This document shows, in pieces, positions 6,839-8,243 of a DNA stretch of 8,243 nt. The translations under genes were made by a program, and so were the position numbers. Source of the DNA: Saprospiraceae bacterium (GTDB taxonomy: Bacteria; Bacteroidota; Bacteroidia; Chitinophagales; Saprospiraceae); the NCBI GenBank assembly GCA_015494245.1, contig WGBN01000154.1, positions 1 through 8,243 on the forward strand. The letters run 5' to 3'. How positions within the stretch are numbered: the stretch's first letter is position 1; every line of letters starts with the position of its first letter. The notes beneath the pieces were generated by a model. That model worked only from the letters and a program-made list of their open reading frames with translations. It had not been told where the DNA came from and made no database searches.

Positions 6839-8243
6839 ATGAAAACCCGAATTTTCATTGCTATACTTATGTCTTGGGCCCTCACAAGCACTGCCCAGAC
6901 ATCCTACGAAGCCCTGCGTAACTCCATCTTCACCCCCCAGGGCACGGCCCGCACCATAGGCGTCGGCGGCGCTATCGGCGCCTTTGGCGCAGACTACACC
7001 ACCATCTACTCCAATCCCGCCGGACTGGCATCCTTCAGGCGCTCTGAATTTACCCTCAGCCCCAAGTGGCTGAGCGCCACCACCGAATCTCAATTGCAAG
7101 GCGGCAATCCGGAAGAAAACTCCACATACATCAACCGCAACAACAAATTGCGCCTCTCCAATGTAGGCGTAGTAACCGCCAACACCTCCTCATCCAAAGA
7201 CTGGACTGCCGTGAATTTCGGCATGGGCATCATCCGCCTCGCAGATTTTGACCAGAAATACTACTTCGAAGGCAGCTCCGAAGGCTCCATCACCGGCCGC
7301 TTCATCGAGCTGGCCGATGGCTCCGGCCCCTCTTCCTTAGACCCCTTTGAAGCAGGCCTGGCCTACAACACCGGAGCCATCTACAACGCCAACGAAGACA
7401 GCACCGTCTATGTCTCCGATTTCGTCCAGGGCGATATCGTCCCCAAAGGGCAAAGCGTAAAAACCAACGGCGGCATCTCCGAACTCGACTTCGCCCTCGC
7501 AGCCAACTACAAAGAAAAATTGCAAATTGGCGTAACCCTCGGCATCCCTTTCCTCCGCTACAGCGAAAACAAATCCTATTTCGAACGGGACGAAAACGAC
7601 GACATCAAGTACTTCAACGAACTCACCTACGACGAAAGCCTCAACACCATAGGCACCGGCTTCAACCTCAAACTCGGCCTCATCCTCAAACCCGTACACG
7701 CAGTGCGCTTCGGCCTCAGCGTACACACCCCCACTTTCTTCAAGCTCAACGACACCTACAGCAGCAGCATGACCTACGACTTCACCCTCAACGGTAGCGA
7801 CAACTTCTACGAAGACAGCTCGCCCGACGGCTATTTCGAGTACAAACTCCGCACGCCCTGGCGCTTCATCGCCAGCGGTGGCTTTCTAATCCAAAAAATG
7901 GCCTTCCTCACAGCCGAAGCCGAGTGGGTGGATTACAGCAGCAGCTTCTACTCCTTCAAAAACGCCAGTGCCGAAGACCTTGCCTACGAACAGGAGCTCA
8001 ACCAACAAATCGCCGACAAATACTCCTCCGCCCTCGCCCTCCGCTTCGGAGGCGAATTCCGCACCGGCCCCGCACGCCTGCGACTTGGCTACAGCACCGT
8101 CTCCTCCCCCTACAAAAACTTCAACAACACCTCCGATGCCATCCACGCCGGCATCGGCATCCGCACCAAAAAATTCTTCTTCGACTTCGCCTACGTCCTC
8201 TCTACCTACGCAGAGGCCTACTTCCCCTACGAAACAGCCCTCT
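6839..8243 (+). CDS. FadL/OmpP1-like outer-membrane transport protein, 3'-truncated
   Basis: The frame runs from the ATG at 6839 to the window end without a stop (468 codons visible). A signal peptide (MKTRIF, hydrophobic stretch, then STA before Q20) directs export. The block GTARTIGVGGAIGAFGAD (35-52), followed by SNPAGL (58-63), is the N-terminal signature of Bacteroidota FadL/OmpP1/TodX-like porins; the NPA segment corresponds to the hatch region of FadL. Later sequence alternates polar and hydrophobic residues as in beta strands, and LRTPWRF (337-343) with EAEWVDYSS (360-368) is also typical of this group. Relatives are about 500 residues, so probably only the last strands are missing. 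The inferred role is uptake of hydrophobic compounds, such as fatty acids or aromatics, across the outer membrane; the substrate cannot be read from the sequence. The start is set by the signal peptide; only 21 bp separate it from the upstream hairpin, so its promoter is not evident. Confidence 0.9.
   Translation, partial: MKTRIFIAILMSWALTSTAQTSYEALRNSIFTPQGTARTIGVGGAIGAFGADYTTIYSNPAGLASFRRSEFTLSPKWLSATTESQLQGGNPEENSTYINRNNKLRLSNVGVVTANTSSSKDWTAVNFGMGIIRLADFDQKYYFEGSSEGSITGRFIELADGSGPSSLDPFEAGLAYNTGAIYNANEDSTVYVSDFVQGDIVPKGQSVKTNGGISELDFALAANYKEKLQIGVTLGIPFLRYSENKSYFERDENDDIKYFNELTYDESLNTIGTGFNLKLGLILKPVHAVRFGLSVHTPTFFKLNDTYSSSMTYDFTLNGSDNFYEDSSPDGYFEYKLRTPWRFIASGGFLIQKMAFLTAEAEWVDYSSSFYSFKNASAEDLAYEQELNQQIADKYSSALALRFGGEFRTGPARLRLGYSTVSSPYKNFNNTSDAIHAGIGIRTKKFFFDFAYVLSTYAEAYFPYETAL

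Overview
The window looks like chromosomal DNA from a fairly GC-rich member of the Bacteroidota, most likely a Saprospiria-type (Lewinella/Phaeodactylibacter-like) marine bacterium. The grounds are: a C-terminal sorting domain of the type IX secretion system (T9SS), a FadL/OmpP1-like outer-membrane protein of the Bacteroidota subtype, a short archaeal/eukaryotic-type prolyl-tRNA synthetase as used in that phylum, no clear Shine-Dalgarno sequences, and a TAnnTTTG-like promoter box. Family and lineage calls rest on recognised motifs, not on a database search.

Layout. (1) Positions 1-3468 (+) hold the 3' part of a large secreted beta-propeller/PKD/jelly-roll/T9SS protein whose signal peptide lies upstream of the window. 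(2) Positions 3469-3737 are a convergent intergenic gap with two small repeats: a doubled REP-like element and a four-copy 9-bp tandem repeat. (3) Positions 3738-5213 (-) hold proS, complete. (4) Positions 5214-5418 are a divergent promoter region with a candidate proS promoter box and a leader able to form two competing hairpins. (5) Positions 5419-6768 (+) encode an unrecognised secreted low-complexity protein: an acidic Tyr-rich part, a Tyr/Trp/Gly/Asn-rich core, and an Arg/Pro/Thr then Arg/Ser-rich tail. (6) Positions 6769-6838 contain a perfect 15-bp-stem hairpin. (7) Positions 6839 to the window end (+) hold most of a FadL/OmpP1-like outer-membrane barrel, cut at its 3' end.

Three of the four genes encode cell-envelope or exported products; proS is the housekeeping exception. 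Nothing shows that the four genes form one pathway. The two rightmost genes are co-directional and 70 bp apart, but the strong hairpin between them makes simple co-transcription uncertain. I see no mobile element, CRISPR array, tRNA/rRNA gene or defence system. The least ordinary object is the Tyr-rich/Arg-Ser protein at 5419-6768; the window does not otherwise reveal a clear new system.
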